This document shows positions 9,429 to 20,900 of a stretch of 31,489 nt of DNA, piece after piece. The notes beneath the pieces were generated by a model. That model worked only from the letters and a program-made list of their open reading frames with translations, ran no database searches and was not told the origin of the DNA. This stretch comes from Isotricha intestinalis. Lineage: Eukaryota; Ciliophora; Litostomatea; Vestibuliferida; Isotrichidae. The translations under genes were made by a program, and so were the position numbers. The stretch is from contig JAJJLU010000561.1 in NCBI GenBank assembly GCA_023807065.1, forward strand, positions 1-31,489, read 5' to 3'. Within the stretch, counting starts at the first letter, position 1, and each line of letters begins with the position of its first letter.

Positions 9429-10796
9429 TTATTTTGTATTTTTTAATCCAAGTATTACATTAAAATGAACTTTTTTTAAATTTTCTAAATTTCCAAAAAC
9501 ACTTTCAAAATTTTGTGCATTATTTAATATTCTTTGAGCATATTTAATAATTTCATTTTCATTTTTTTGACTAATCCAAATTAATCTCCTTAAAAAATAT
9601 TCATTAAAATATTGTTCTTTATTAATTTGTTCACAAATTTTCATTCCTACAAATATAGTAGAAGCAGCAATTAAACTTTTTTTCTTTTGCATTAAGATAT
9701 AATCATGACAATTCATCTTAGCTAAATAAAGAGAAACACATTTTAATAAATTTACCATATTTTCAGTATATAATTTATTTACTAAAACACATAAATCTTT
9801 ATTTTTTTCTTTTCTTTCTTCAAAAGTATATTCAAGTAATATTTTACTATTTATATGATAATTATTATTTTCAACAAAGAAAATTTCTTCAATATATAAA
9901 TTAATAAAATCCCAAATTGAAGGAAACCCAAAAGTATAATCTAAAAATTTCATAAATTCTTCTTCTTTTTTTTTAATTTCTTCACAAGATAATTTCCCAT
10001 GAGCAATTTTTTCTTGAATAACTTTTAATCTCAAAGGATAAATATCTTGATATTTACTTGCAATAAACATAGAAACAATACCAATTAAATGTAATTCTTG
10101 AGGTAACAAAATTATATTTTTTTTTTCACATTCTTTAAAATATCTATCCATTATATTTACACTTTCAAAAAAAGTACTTTCATCACATTTATAATTTGAT
10201 AATACTTCAATCATCCAATCTATCATTCTTGTTCTCATTTTATCTGTTATTTTATGATAAGATAAAAAAGATTCATTTATTGTTTCTTCATCAAATAAAG
10301 ATTTTAATATTGATTCTGAATAATCAATTCTTACTAATTTTGATAATAATCTTTTATATTCTTCTTTTTCAAATTTATTTTTTTGAGATAATGATATGTT
10401 AATGTAAAAGTTTTCTAAATTAATTGATGAATTTTCAGTTTGAATAACATATGATGAATTTGAATTTGATTTAGTTAAATTTGAAAGTAATATTGTATTA
10501 TTTAAATTTCGAGTTAAATTATATGAACTATAATTATCTCTAGTAAAAAATTTTTCTTTTTCATATATTAATTTATTCATTCTTATTTGTGGATTATTCT
10601 TATTCTGATAATGATTTTTTAAAGGATAAATTTTTTGTTTGTTGATTGAATTTTCGCGGGAAGAATTTAATGAATTATTTTTAATTATATTGTTTATTCC
10701 AAAAGATTTTCTATTATATATTATTGATGGGATTCTTCTAACATTCATATTCTGAAAATTTAATGAATTGTTATTTAACTTTACGTATATAGACAT
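9429..10796 (-). CDS. A/B-type (mitotic-like) cyclin
   Basis: A 455-residue protein with TAA stop. Residues 1-150 are Asn/Ser-rich and look disordered. The N-terminal cyclin box spans about 155-290 and contains MRTRMIDWMIEV (187-198), matching the MRxxLxxWLxEV signature of A/B-type cyclins, then ESVNIMDRYF, then LIGIVSMFIASKYQDIYP, a good match to the A-x-K-Y-E-E region, and KIAHGKLSCEEI. A second, less conserved cyclin fold follows (about 290-420, with SLYLAKMNC and KKSLIAASTIFVGMKI). It should bind and activate a cyclin-dependent kinase. No obvious RxxL destruction box is present in the N-terminus, so timing of its degradation is unclear. Family membership is firm; the exact cyclin type is inferred from the WMIEV motif. 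Confidence 0.9.
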   Translation of the reverse strand: MSIYVKLNNNSLNFQNMNVRRIPSIIYNRKSFGINNIIKNNSLNSSRENSINKQKIYPLKNHYQNKNNPQIRMNKLIYEKEKFFTRDNYSSYNLTRNLNNTILLSNLTKSNSNSSYVIQTENSSINLENFYINISLSQKNKFEKEEYKRLLSKLVRIDYSESILKSLFDEETINESFLSYHKITDKMRTRMIDWMIEVLSNYKCDESTFFESVNIMDRYFKECEKKNIILLPQELHLIGIVSMFIASKYQDIYPLRLKVIQEKIAHGKLSCEEIKKKEEEFMKFLDYTFGFPSIWDFINLYIEEIFFVENNNYHINSKILLEYTFEERKEKNKDLCVLVNKLYTENMVNLLKCVSLYLAKMNCHDYILMQKKKSLIAASTIFVGMKICEQINKEQYFNEYFLRRLIWISQKNENEIIKYAQRILNNAQNFESVFGNLENLKKVHFNVILGLKNTK

Positions 10797-11993
10797 TGTT
10801 ATTTATAATCTTTTTTTAAATAGGTTTAAATAAAATGAAGATCAGATTCTGTTCTTAATTTAACGGAATAATGAGCAATTTTTTTTTTAATTATTACAAT
10901 AATTAATTTAAATTAAAAATAATTAATTCTATTTTTTTAAATAAAAAGTTTAAATGACAAGATAAGAAATTATATTTCAAAAAAAAATTTATTTTATAAG
11001 CTTTTCAACTAAACTTTTAGAATTTTTTTCTATTTTTATTGAAATGATTTAATATTTTTGTGTTTGATTCTTTATATTTTTTTAATTGTTTTATTTGAAT
11101 AAAAGAAAATATTGAGCTTCCTGAGTTTTCTAAATTGTTTTTATATTTAAAATATTTATAAAGCATTTTAGGGAATTAAATTAAAGCAAATTTTAATCAA
11201 CAAAAAAAAATTCAAGTGTAAGTCACAAAAAAAAAATTTAAAAAATATAATAAATTTAAATGAATGAATTAATTCAGGTAATTTATATATGATATAGTAC
11301 TTTGATATCCACCCACAACATTATATTGAAAAAAAATTTCAGGAAACTTTATTTAAAATTAAGAAAAAAAGATGGAATAAAATAAAAAGAGATATTAAAT
11401 AAAAAGAACTAATATTTAATAATATTAAGTTAGTTTTTTAATTATAAAAAAAACAATATAGGACAAAATTAAAGAATTCAAAAGAGTAAATAAAGTAAAA
11501 AAAATTTAAGAGAGTAAATAGAATTAATAATAAATAATAAGAAATAAATTAGTTTGATAATTAATAGGATGAATTTTCTTCTAACCAATATCTTATAATT
11601 TATAGGAAGTACTTTTTATTACCAAAATAAGAAATATAAAAATGTCTCTATTTAAAATGAAATTATTTCTAATAGAATGATAAATAAAAATTATTTTTAT
11701 AAATAAATTAATTATTGAGTCTCATTAATAATTTTATAATATTTTAATCTATTTATTAAAATGTTCATAAAATTAATTATAGATTTTAGTCTTGCTTAAT
11801 TTTAAAATAAATAATTATTCAGAGGTAATTACAAAACAAAAAATCTTATTTTTTTAATATATAAATAAAGAATTAAAAATTATTGAACAACATTTTATTT
11901 TACATTTTTAAATAGCTTTTTTAGCATTATTTAATTAAATTATAATTAAATATTTAAATTTAATAAATAATCAATATAATAAAAAATTTATAA
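10797..11993. other. Intergenic region, 1.2 kb, upstream of two divergent genes
   Basis: This is the 5' flank of both the cyclin gene and the giant IQ gene. It is A/T-rich without tRNA or rRNA. The plus strand between about 11260 and 11720 carries several splice-like signals and short open stretches (listed separately); the rest shows nothing I can name. Confidence 0.5.
11260..11402 (+). CDS. Possible micro-ORF with a 65-nt intron
   Basis: ATG at 11260 opens six codons (MNELIQ) that end in CAG. GTAATT follows at 11278, and a strong acceptor, AATTTCAG, ends at 11342. Splicing keeps phase and continues ETLFKIKKKRWNKIKRDIK to a TAA at 11402, 25 residues in all. Downstream, another acceptor (TTTATAG, with a CTAAC branch-like motif before it, ending near 11604) opens EVLFITKIRNIKMSLFKMKL and stops at TGA. 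These could be exons of one small gene, a spliced 5' leader, or chance. Only splice-signal quality supports the call. Confidence 0.2.
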
Positions 11994-14900
11994 ATGAATA
12001 ATGGAATAAAAAGTCGAAATAAAAATATAGAAAATCAATATCAGAATAATTCTCCAAATAACAAATCTAAGGATATAAATTTAAATTCTCAAATACCTCT
12101 TTTTTTTGAAAATCCAAATTTTTCAAAAGAAAAAAGAAAATTAACTGCATATCAAAATTTTCAGAAATTACTTTCTCCAAATAAAGAAGATAATAATATA
12201 AATTCAAAATATAGTGATACAATATCTTCAAAGAAAACAAAATTCGAAAGTAAAAAAAATTCAAGAGTACTTTCTCAAGAAATAATAAAAACTGATCAAA
12301 TACCTTTAAAGCTTAATAAAAAAAGTATTTCGCATAAAACTTTTTATGCAAATAGTATACATAATATGAATGAATATGGATTAAATAAAATAAATTTACC
12401 TCCTAATCCTCCTAAATTATTACATCGACTTCCACCTAAAAAACAAGATATTTTAGGAAGTATAAAACAACAAATTGATAAATTAAAAGGAGAATTATCA
12501 ACTAATGAAAATAAAGAAAAAGAAAGAAAAAATAAAAGCAATAAAAATCTAATATATGTTAATAATTATAATTCATCTCCCTCATTCCAAACTTATCCAA
12601 ATTTCCAAGTAGAAAATAATAATTTAAATATTGATAATTCTAGAAATCACATAAATAATGATGATTTAAAAGATATTATCAATGAACATAATGAAAATAT
12701 TCAAAACATTATTAATAATAATGATAATGAAGATTTAATTGAAATAATTTATAGAAATAATAATTTTAATTTTCAATCTACTAATATTAATAAATCTAAT
12801 GATGATATTAAATACAATTTTATTCAGAATGAAGATTCTCAAAATATTTATAATTCTATTGTTAATAAAAGTAATAATATAAAGAGTAATATAAAGAGTA
12901 ATATAAATAATAATAACAAACTTAAAAAAAATAATAAAGATACTTTAGAAATAATTTATAATAATATATTAACCATGAAAGAAAAAATAAATCAAAATAA
13001 AGGAAATTCTGAAATTATTATCAATGATATAGATGAGAAGAAAAAAGAAAGAAAAAATAAAAGCAGTCATAATCTAATTAAAATAGATAATATGAATATA
13101 GATAGTAGAAATAATGTTAATGCAAATAAAAAAAATATTCATAATAATAACAAAGATAATTATTTAAATACAATTAATATTACTAATAAGATTCCAAAGG
13201 ATTATAATCGTATAAATAATTTAAAAAATGAAGAAAATAATTCATACTTTAATTATAAAACAGGTAATAACATCCAAAATAATATAAATAAAGTAAATAA
13301 AAATACAATCCAATTTAGTAATAATCTAATTAATCATTATATAAATGATGATGTTAATGATAATATAAATATTAATTCAAATGATATCAAAGAAAAAAAT
13401 GCTATTAATGATTTAAATTTTGTAGGAAAATATAAGAATGAAAATTCAGGTAATGTAATTATGGAACCTAATTTTATTTTGAACTTTGAGAAATACAAAA
13501 ATCAAAAATCAATCATAAATAATAATTCAAATAATAATAATCAAAAACAAATTAATGATATAAAACCAACAAACCAAAGAAACAAAATTAACCTCAAAAA
13601 ATCTGATGAATTCAATGAAAAAAAAAATGATAATATTAATAGTGATAAAAGTAATAGACAAATATTATTGAAAGAAAAATTAAAAAGTATGAGTAAAGAA
13701 ATAGAAGAAATTAATTTTTCTCCAAAAAATAATGATAAAACAAATAATAATGAAGATAAAAAAAAAAGAGAGTATATTCAAAACAATAATACAACAAAAA
13801 CAAGTGTTTTTCAGAATTATAATAAGAATTCAAATATTTATGATAATTCTAATATAAAAAATAATTCAAAAGACTGTAAGAGCACTAATAGTAGAGATTT
13901 TGAAAATATAATTAATGACCTAAATAATGAATATAACATTTTTAATGATTCAAAGAATAATACCAAAAATAATACTAAGAATGAAATAAATAATCAAAGG
14001 AAAAATATTATTAATAATAATGTCAGAGATAACATTATATTTGATAATAATAATAATAATCATAAAAATATTATTAACAATAATAAAAATATAAAAATAG
14101 ACTCTAATAATTTAAAATTACAAAGAGATATAAGAAATGATTTAGAAACAACAAATGATATTTATTCTAATAAAAATTTGGTCACATATGATAAAAAAGA
14201 TTTAAATAGTCAAATTAATAATAATATTTATAACTCTAATAATAATTATACATCAGAGAATAAGAGGATTTCTAATTACAAATTATTTATTAATTATGAT
14301 GATGAAAACAAAAATATTAGAGATTCAAATAATAGAATAAATGATAACGAAAATAAAATATATTCAAATCATAAATATAATAATAACCTTTTAAATGGCC
14401 AAAATATAGGAGAAAAAAGTCGAAATGATAATAAAAATGAAGAAAGTATTCAGAAAGAGGTTCCAAATGAGAGAATGAAAAAAAATGAAAAATCTAACGT
14501 ATTTCAATCTAATATTACTGTAAGTAATCTGAAATTAAATAAAACTCTTGATGATAACAAAAAATTAAATAAAAATCTAATGACTATTGAAATACAATCA
14601 AGAAATAATATGAAAGTTAATAATTTGAATAAAACAGAGAATTATTATAAAGATTATAAAACAATGAATAATTCAGTTCCAAGTAATTATATAAATGATA
14701 ATCTTAATGATAATTATAATAATTATAATAATAATGAAAATAATGAAAAGAAAAATAAGACTAACATAAATAATAATATGAATGTCTCTAATAATATTAT
14801 GAAAAATAATTCAAATAGAAATAAAAATGATACGAATTTACAAAATGATATAATAACAAATATTCCTCAAAATAATAATAACTTATATTTTAATAATCAA

Positions 14901-17900
14901 AATATGAAGAATAATTTACTTCCTCCTAAATCTAGAAGTAAAACTATAAAAAATAATTCAATTCAAACAGAAAATGAAAACAATAATAATAAAACTTATA
15001 GTAATATAAATATGACAAATAGTTCTATTCAAAATAAAAATAATATGGATTATAATAATGATAATATTACAAAAAATACTTCTTTAAACAATAATATGAA
15101 TTTCAATGATAAATCTAAAAAAAATAATGTTTCACCAATAAATAATCATAACATTAACCCAAACAACAATTATATGAGTGAGAATACAACTTTAATCAAT
15201 CATAAAAAAAATCATAAAAATGAATCAATATCACTTAATTCAAATCCAAATTTTATAAATAATATGAATCTAAATAATAACTCTATAAGTAACAACACAA
15301 ATTCGAATGTATCTCCAATTAATAATAATAATATGAATTATAATAAGAGTTTACATTTATCAACATTCAATAATACAAATTATAATAACAATTCAATGTC
15401 AAATTATATATCTCCTATTGACAATCAAAATTTGGACTATAGTTCAACATCAAATTATATATCTCCTATTGATAATCAAAATTTAGACTATAATAATAAA
15501 TCTAATATTAATAATAATAATATAAATTATAATAACAACACAAATTTAAATTATATATCACCTATAGATAATCAAAAATTGGACTATAATAAATCTCCTA
15601 TTAATAATAAAAATATAAATTATAATAACAGTTCAAAGTTAAATTATATATCACCTATTGATAATCAACAATTGGACTACAATAAATCTCCTATTCATAA
15701 TAATAATATAAATTACAATAATAGTTCAACATCAAATTATATATCTCCTATTGACAATCAAAAAATGGACTATAATAAATCTCCTATTCATAATAATAAT
15801 ATAAATTATAATAATAATTCTATCCAGAATAATTTATCTCAAATTTATAATAATACTAATGAATCAATGAATATTTCAAATTTTATTCACAATCAAAATA
15901 TGGATTTTAAAAACAAAGAAATAAATAGTAATTCAACTACATTTACAAAATATATGAACTTTAATAATCAAAATATGGATTTTAGTAATAAAATTAACAC
16001 TGAAAACTTATCCCAAAATAATAATAATATAGATTTTGAAAGAATAAAAGAACAAAATAATCATAGAAATATTTTAATTAATAAAGATATTTCAAATAAA
16101 AAATCAAAAGACCAAAATAATAATCTAAATTTAAATGGAGAAAATTTTAATAATAATGAATTTAAAAACTCCAATAACATTAATAATATTAATTCAAATT
16201 TAACAAGAAATTCTCATAAAAATCAAAATCAAAAAAAACAAGAAAAAATTAATAATGAAAAGATAAATCTATCATACAATAACATTAATCCAAATGATAA
16301 TAAAATTATTGGAAAAAATGAAAATTCAAGACACAATAACAAAAGTCAAAATCGAGAACATAAAAAACAACATCATCATTCAAAACCTCAGTATAATGAG
16401 AAAAAAAATTCAGAAGAACAAACAAATAAAAATAATAATTCAAATCATCAAAAAGATAATCTTAATGATTTAAATAACAATAATATAATAAACAATAAGA
16501 ATTATAATATTGATAATATTTCAATTAAAAGAGAAGATAATTCTAGATATAATCAAAATAATAATAAAAATATTTCAATTCAAAAAAATCCTGAAAATAA
16601 TCAAAGTAAAAATGAGAAAAATAAAACAGCAAACACAAATAATTCAAATCAAATACATAAAAATAGATTTGATGAAAATACAAACAATGATATGAATAAT
16701 AGTAGAAATATAAATGATTTAAACAATATAATAAGAATTTTAGATAAAAAAACACCTCCAAAATTACCAAATAAACATAAGAAAGATAATTCAGGAAGTT
16801 ACAATGATTCATTTAATAAAACAGATTCAAAAAATAAAAACAAAATAATTGAAAAAAGCGATAATATAGATGATAAAAGTATTATAGAAAAAAATAATAA
16901 TAAGAAACAAAATTCTAATGATTTAAAAGATAAAGATAAAGATAAAGTTGATAAAAAAGAATTAAAGAAATTAAACTCAAAAGAATTTCCTAGAAATATT
17001 ATAATATCAAGTAAAAATTCTGACATTTTCCAAAATATTTTTGGATTAAATTCCAATAATAAATTATCAGATATAACAAGTAATTTTAATCAATCAAATG
17101 AATTAAGGACATTAGTAAAAAATTCTGATAATGAAACAAAAAAAAAGTCTTCAAATAATACAAAAATAAAAAAGGATGAATTTCCTAATAAAGAATCAAC
17201 TTTACCTTCTCAAAATAAATATAGTAAACATTTAAATAATGATATAATATATGAAGATGAATATCCAAAAAAAAAGGTAGTTTCAAAAGCATCAAATTTA
17301 AATCAGATTTTAGAAAAGAAAAAATTAAATTTAAAAAATGTTAAAAAAACTCATAAACATTCAAAAAAAAAGGATAAAGGAAGTAAAACTGTAAGAAATC
17401 ATAAGAATAAAAAACAAAGAAAGAAGAGTAAAAAAAATAATGATGATTCAAAATCTATAAGTTCAAATAATTCTTCTTCTTTTATGTCTCGATCTTCTTC
17501 TTCTTCAGTTGATTCTCAAAAAATGTTTATAGATAGATTCAGACAAGATTTAGAAAAAAATCAATTAAAAGCTATTAATAATAAAAATAATAATAATTTC
17601 TTAAAAGTTCCAAATGATAATTTAGAAGAAGTAAATTTAGATAAAATAAGAAGACTTTCAATTATGTTAAGAAGAGTTGCTTTAAATGTTAAAATTGATA
17701 ATCAACCTAAATTAAAAAGAAAATATGAAAGAAATGTTCTTTTAATTCAAAGACATTGGAGACAGTGGTTTAGAAATGTTTATATAAAAAAAATATTAAG
17801 AATACAAAAAATAATTAGAGGAGGTTTTGTAAGAGAAAAAATTAATTTTTTAAAAAAAGTTATTAAGATTCAAAAAGCTTTTAGAGGTCATATGATTAGA

Positions 17901-20900
17901 GTTGGAATTAAATTTTTAAAAGATATTATTAAAATACAAAAAATATTTAGAGGTCATTATATTAGAAAGAGAGTTGTTGTTTTAAGGAAAATTATTAGAA
18001 TTCAAAATAAAATGAAAGCTAATAGAACTAGAAAAAGAATTTTAGCTTTGAGACAAAATACTATTATTATTCAAGCTTTTATAAAAGGAAAATTATTTAA
18101 AAATTATGTTCAAAAATTAAGAGAAAAGACTAAAATTATTCAGAGAGCTTTTAAAAGTTATTTAAGAAAAAAACACATTATTCAATTAAGAAAAAAATGT
18201 ATAATTATTCAGAAAATTTATAAAGGATTAAAAACAAGAAGAAGTTTAAATGATTTAAAAAGAAAAATTATTATTATACAAAAATTTGGAAGAGGATTTT
18301 TAAAAAGGAGTGAAATAGAAAAAATAAAATTATATTCAGTTAAAATTCAAAAGGTTTATAAAGGATATTTTGTTAGAAAAAAAGTGAATAATTTAATTAA
18401 TAATATATATAAGATTCAATCATTATATTTTACTAATAAAGCCTATGAATATGGAAAAAATGTTACATTCATTCAAAAAATTTTTAGAGGATTTATAAAT
18501 AGAAAACATATGAAATTATTTATAAAAAATGTAATATTTATTGAAAAAATTGTTAAAGGGAAACTTAAAAGAAATAAATTAAATGATTTAAGAAAAAAAA
18601 CTTTAATAATACAAAAAATTTTTAGAATGCATTCTAAAAGGAAAAATATGCTTGATTTTAGGAAAAAAGCTATAATCATTCAAAAAATATTTAAAGGTAT
18701 AATTCAAAGAGATAAGTTATCAGAGTTGAAAGATAAATGTTTAATAATTCAAAATAGATTTAAAGGTTATAAAATGAAGAAATATATTCAAAATGTTAAG
18801 AATTCATCAATATTAATTCAATCTTTATTTAGAAGAAAAATAATGAGAGAAAAAATATTTAATTTAAGAGAAAAAACAATTCAAATTCAAAAAAGATTTA
18901 GAGCAATGTTAGCATTACAAAAAGTTACAAATTTTAAAGCTTTAATAAAAATTCAGAAAAATATAAGAGGGTTTTTAATAAGCAAAAAAGTAAATAATTA
19001 TAGAAAAAGTGGAATATTAATTCAAAAAATTTACAAGGCTTATTTAATTAGAAAAAAAATTCAAAAATACAGAAATGCTGCAATAAAAATTGAAACAAAT
19101 TATAAATGTATAAAACAAAGAAAATACTTTATAAACTTAAAAAAAAGTGTTTTTTTAATTCAAAAAATATATAGAGGATTTATAAAGAGAAAACAAATTA
19201 ATGAATTAAGAAAAAAAATAAAATTTCTTCAAAAAAATATAAGATCATTATTAATTCAGAAAAAAATAAGAAATTTACGTAAAAAAACAATAATAATACA
19301 AAGTAAATTTAGAGAATATATAAAAAGAAAAAAGTTATTAGATCTAAAGGCAAAAGCAATAAAAATACAAGTATTATATAGAGGGCATAAAACATTAAAA
19401 ATAAAAGAAATAAAAAACAAAATTTTAACAATACAAAAAATATTAAAAGGATACAAAACAAGAAAAGTAATAAAAGAAAAGAAAGAAAACGCAATAAAAA
19501 TCCAAAAAATATTAAGAGGAAAAGTAATAAGAAAAAAAGTAAATAAATTAAGAGAAATTTTAAATAATTTTGTAGCAAAATTATCAATACAAACAAAAAA
19601 AGAAAACCATCCAAAATTAAAAGAACAATTACAAAGAATAACAAAAATAAAAAAGATAGAAGAGACATTATCTTTACAGCAAAATGAAAATATAAATATA
19701 ATAAGAGAAAGAATATTAACAGCAAATGATAAATTATTAAGATTATTAGGAAAAGGTCAAACAGTAGGAATAAAGACTTTTCCAAGACCATATTGTGAAA
19801 TAGGATTAAATTTAAAGGCAATAAAAAAAAGAGTAGAAAGAGACAATTTTGATATAGGAGATGTTGAAGTTTGTAGAGAAATTGATATGAAATATTCTGG
19901 TAAAACTAGTCAAATTATTGTTGATTACCCTTGGAAATATGAATTATTAGAAAGACTTGCTAAGAATGAACTTAAGAATAATGAATCTATTAATTTAGAA
20001 GAAGCTAAAAAATTGTATGAAGAAGTTTTTGAACTTAAAACTTTTTTAAAAAGTAAAAATATTAATTCTAGGTTAAAATTTAGGAAAAAAAAACTTGTTA
20101 AAACTAATATTAAAACTATTAATGATAAATGGGGGTATTTTACTAAGATTTATTCTTATGAAAAAAATCATCAAATTAATAAAATTAAATTAATTCAAAA
20201 ATATGTTTTAAAGATGTTATATAAAATACGTTTTAAAAATGATAGAGAGCAACTTAATGGAAATATATATGAATTTAAAAGTATTTTTAAAAGGTTTTTA
20301 GTTAGATATGCTAGAAAAACAGTTTTTGAACTTTTTATTGAAGAAAAAAAGAAAAATGCAGAAAAGAATAAAACTATAGGTAAAAATCTTTCAAAATTTA
20401 TTTCCGGTAATGTAGATAATAAAAAAAATAATGAATCCATTCAAAAAGGAGGAATTAAAATAAAGCCTAATCAAAATTTCTTAAAAGAAATGTTTATTAA
20501 AAATAATAAGGAAAAAGAAAAGGAAAAAGAAAAAAAGAAAAAAAAAAGTTCAATGAATTTAATAAATATTTTAGAGATAAATACTAAAAATAATAAAAAT
20601 GAAAAAAGTAAAGAAAAAATACCAACTAAAAGAATCATTAAAAGAAATAGTTATATTTTAAATATAGAAAATATTCCAAAAATAAAAATTGAGGAAGTAA
20701 AAGAAAAAGAAAAGAATTCTAAAAAACATAGAAGATATAGTAGTTTAATGAATGAAGAAGATATTCAAATGTTAAAAATTAAAGAAAATCTTGAAAAAGA
20801 ATATTTTGATAAAAAATTAATTGATGATAAAAATGAAGAAATAAAAAATGATGAAGATAAAGAAATGGATAGTTTTAATGATATATCAATAGCAGAAGTT

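Noticed and set aside
16510..17056. Several short ORFs on both strands within the giant gene
   Set aside because: All are out-of-frame or antisense readings of AAT/AAA-rich coding DNA.
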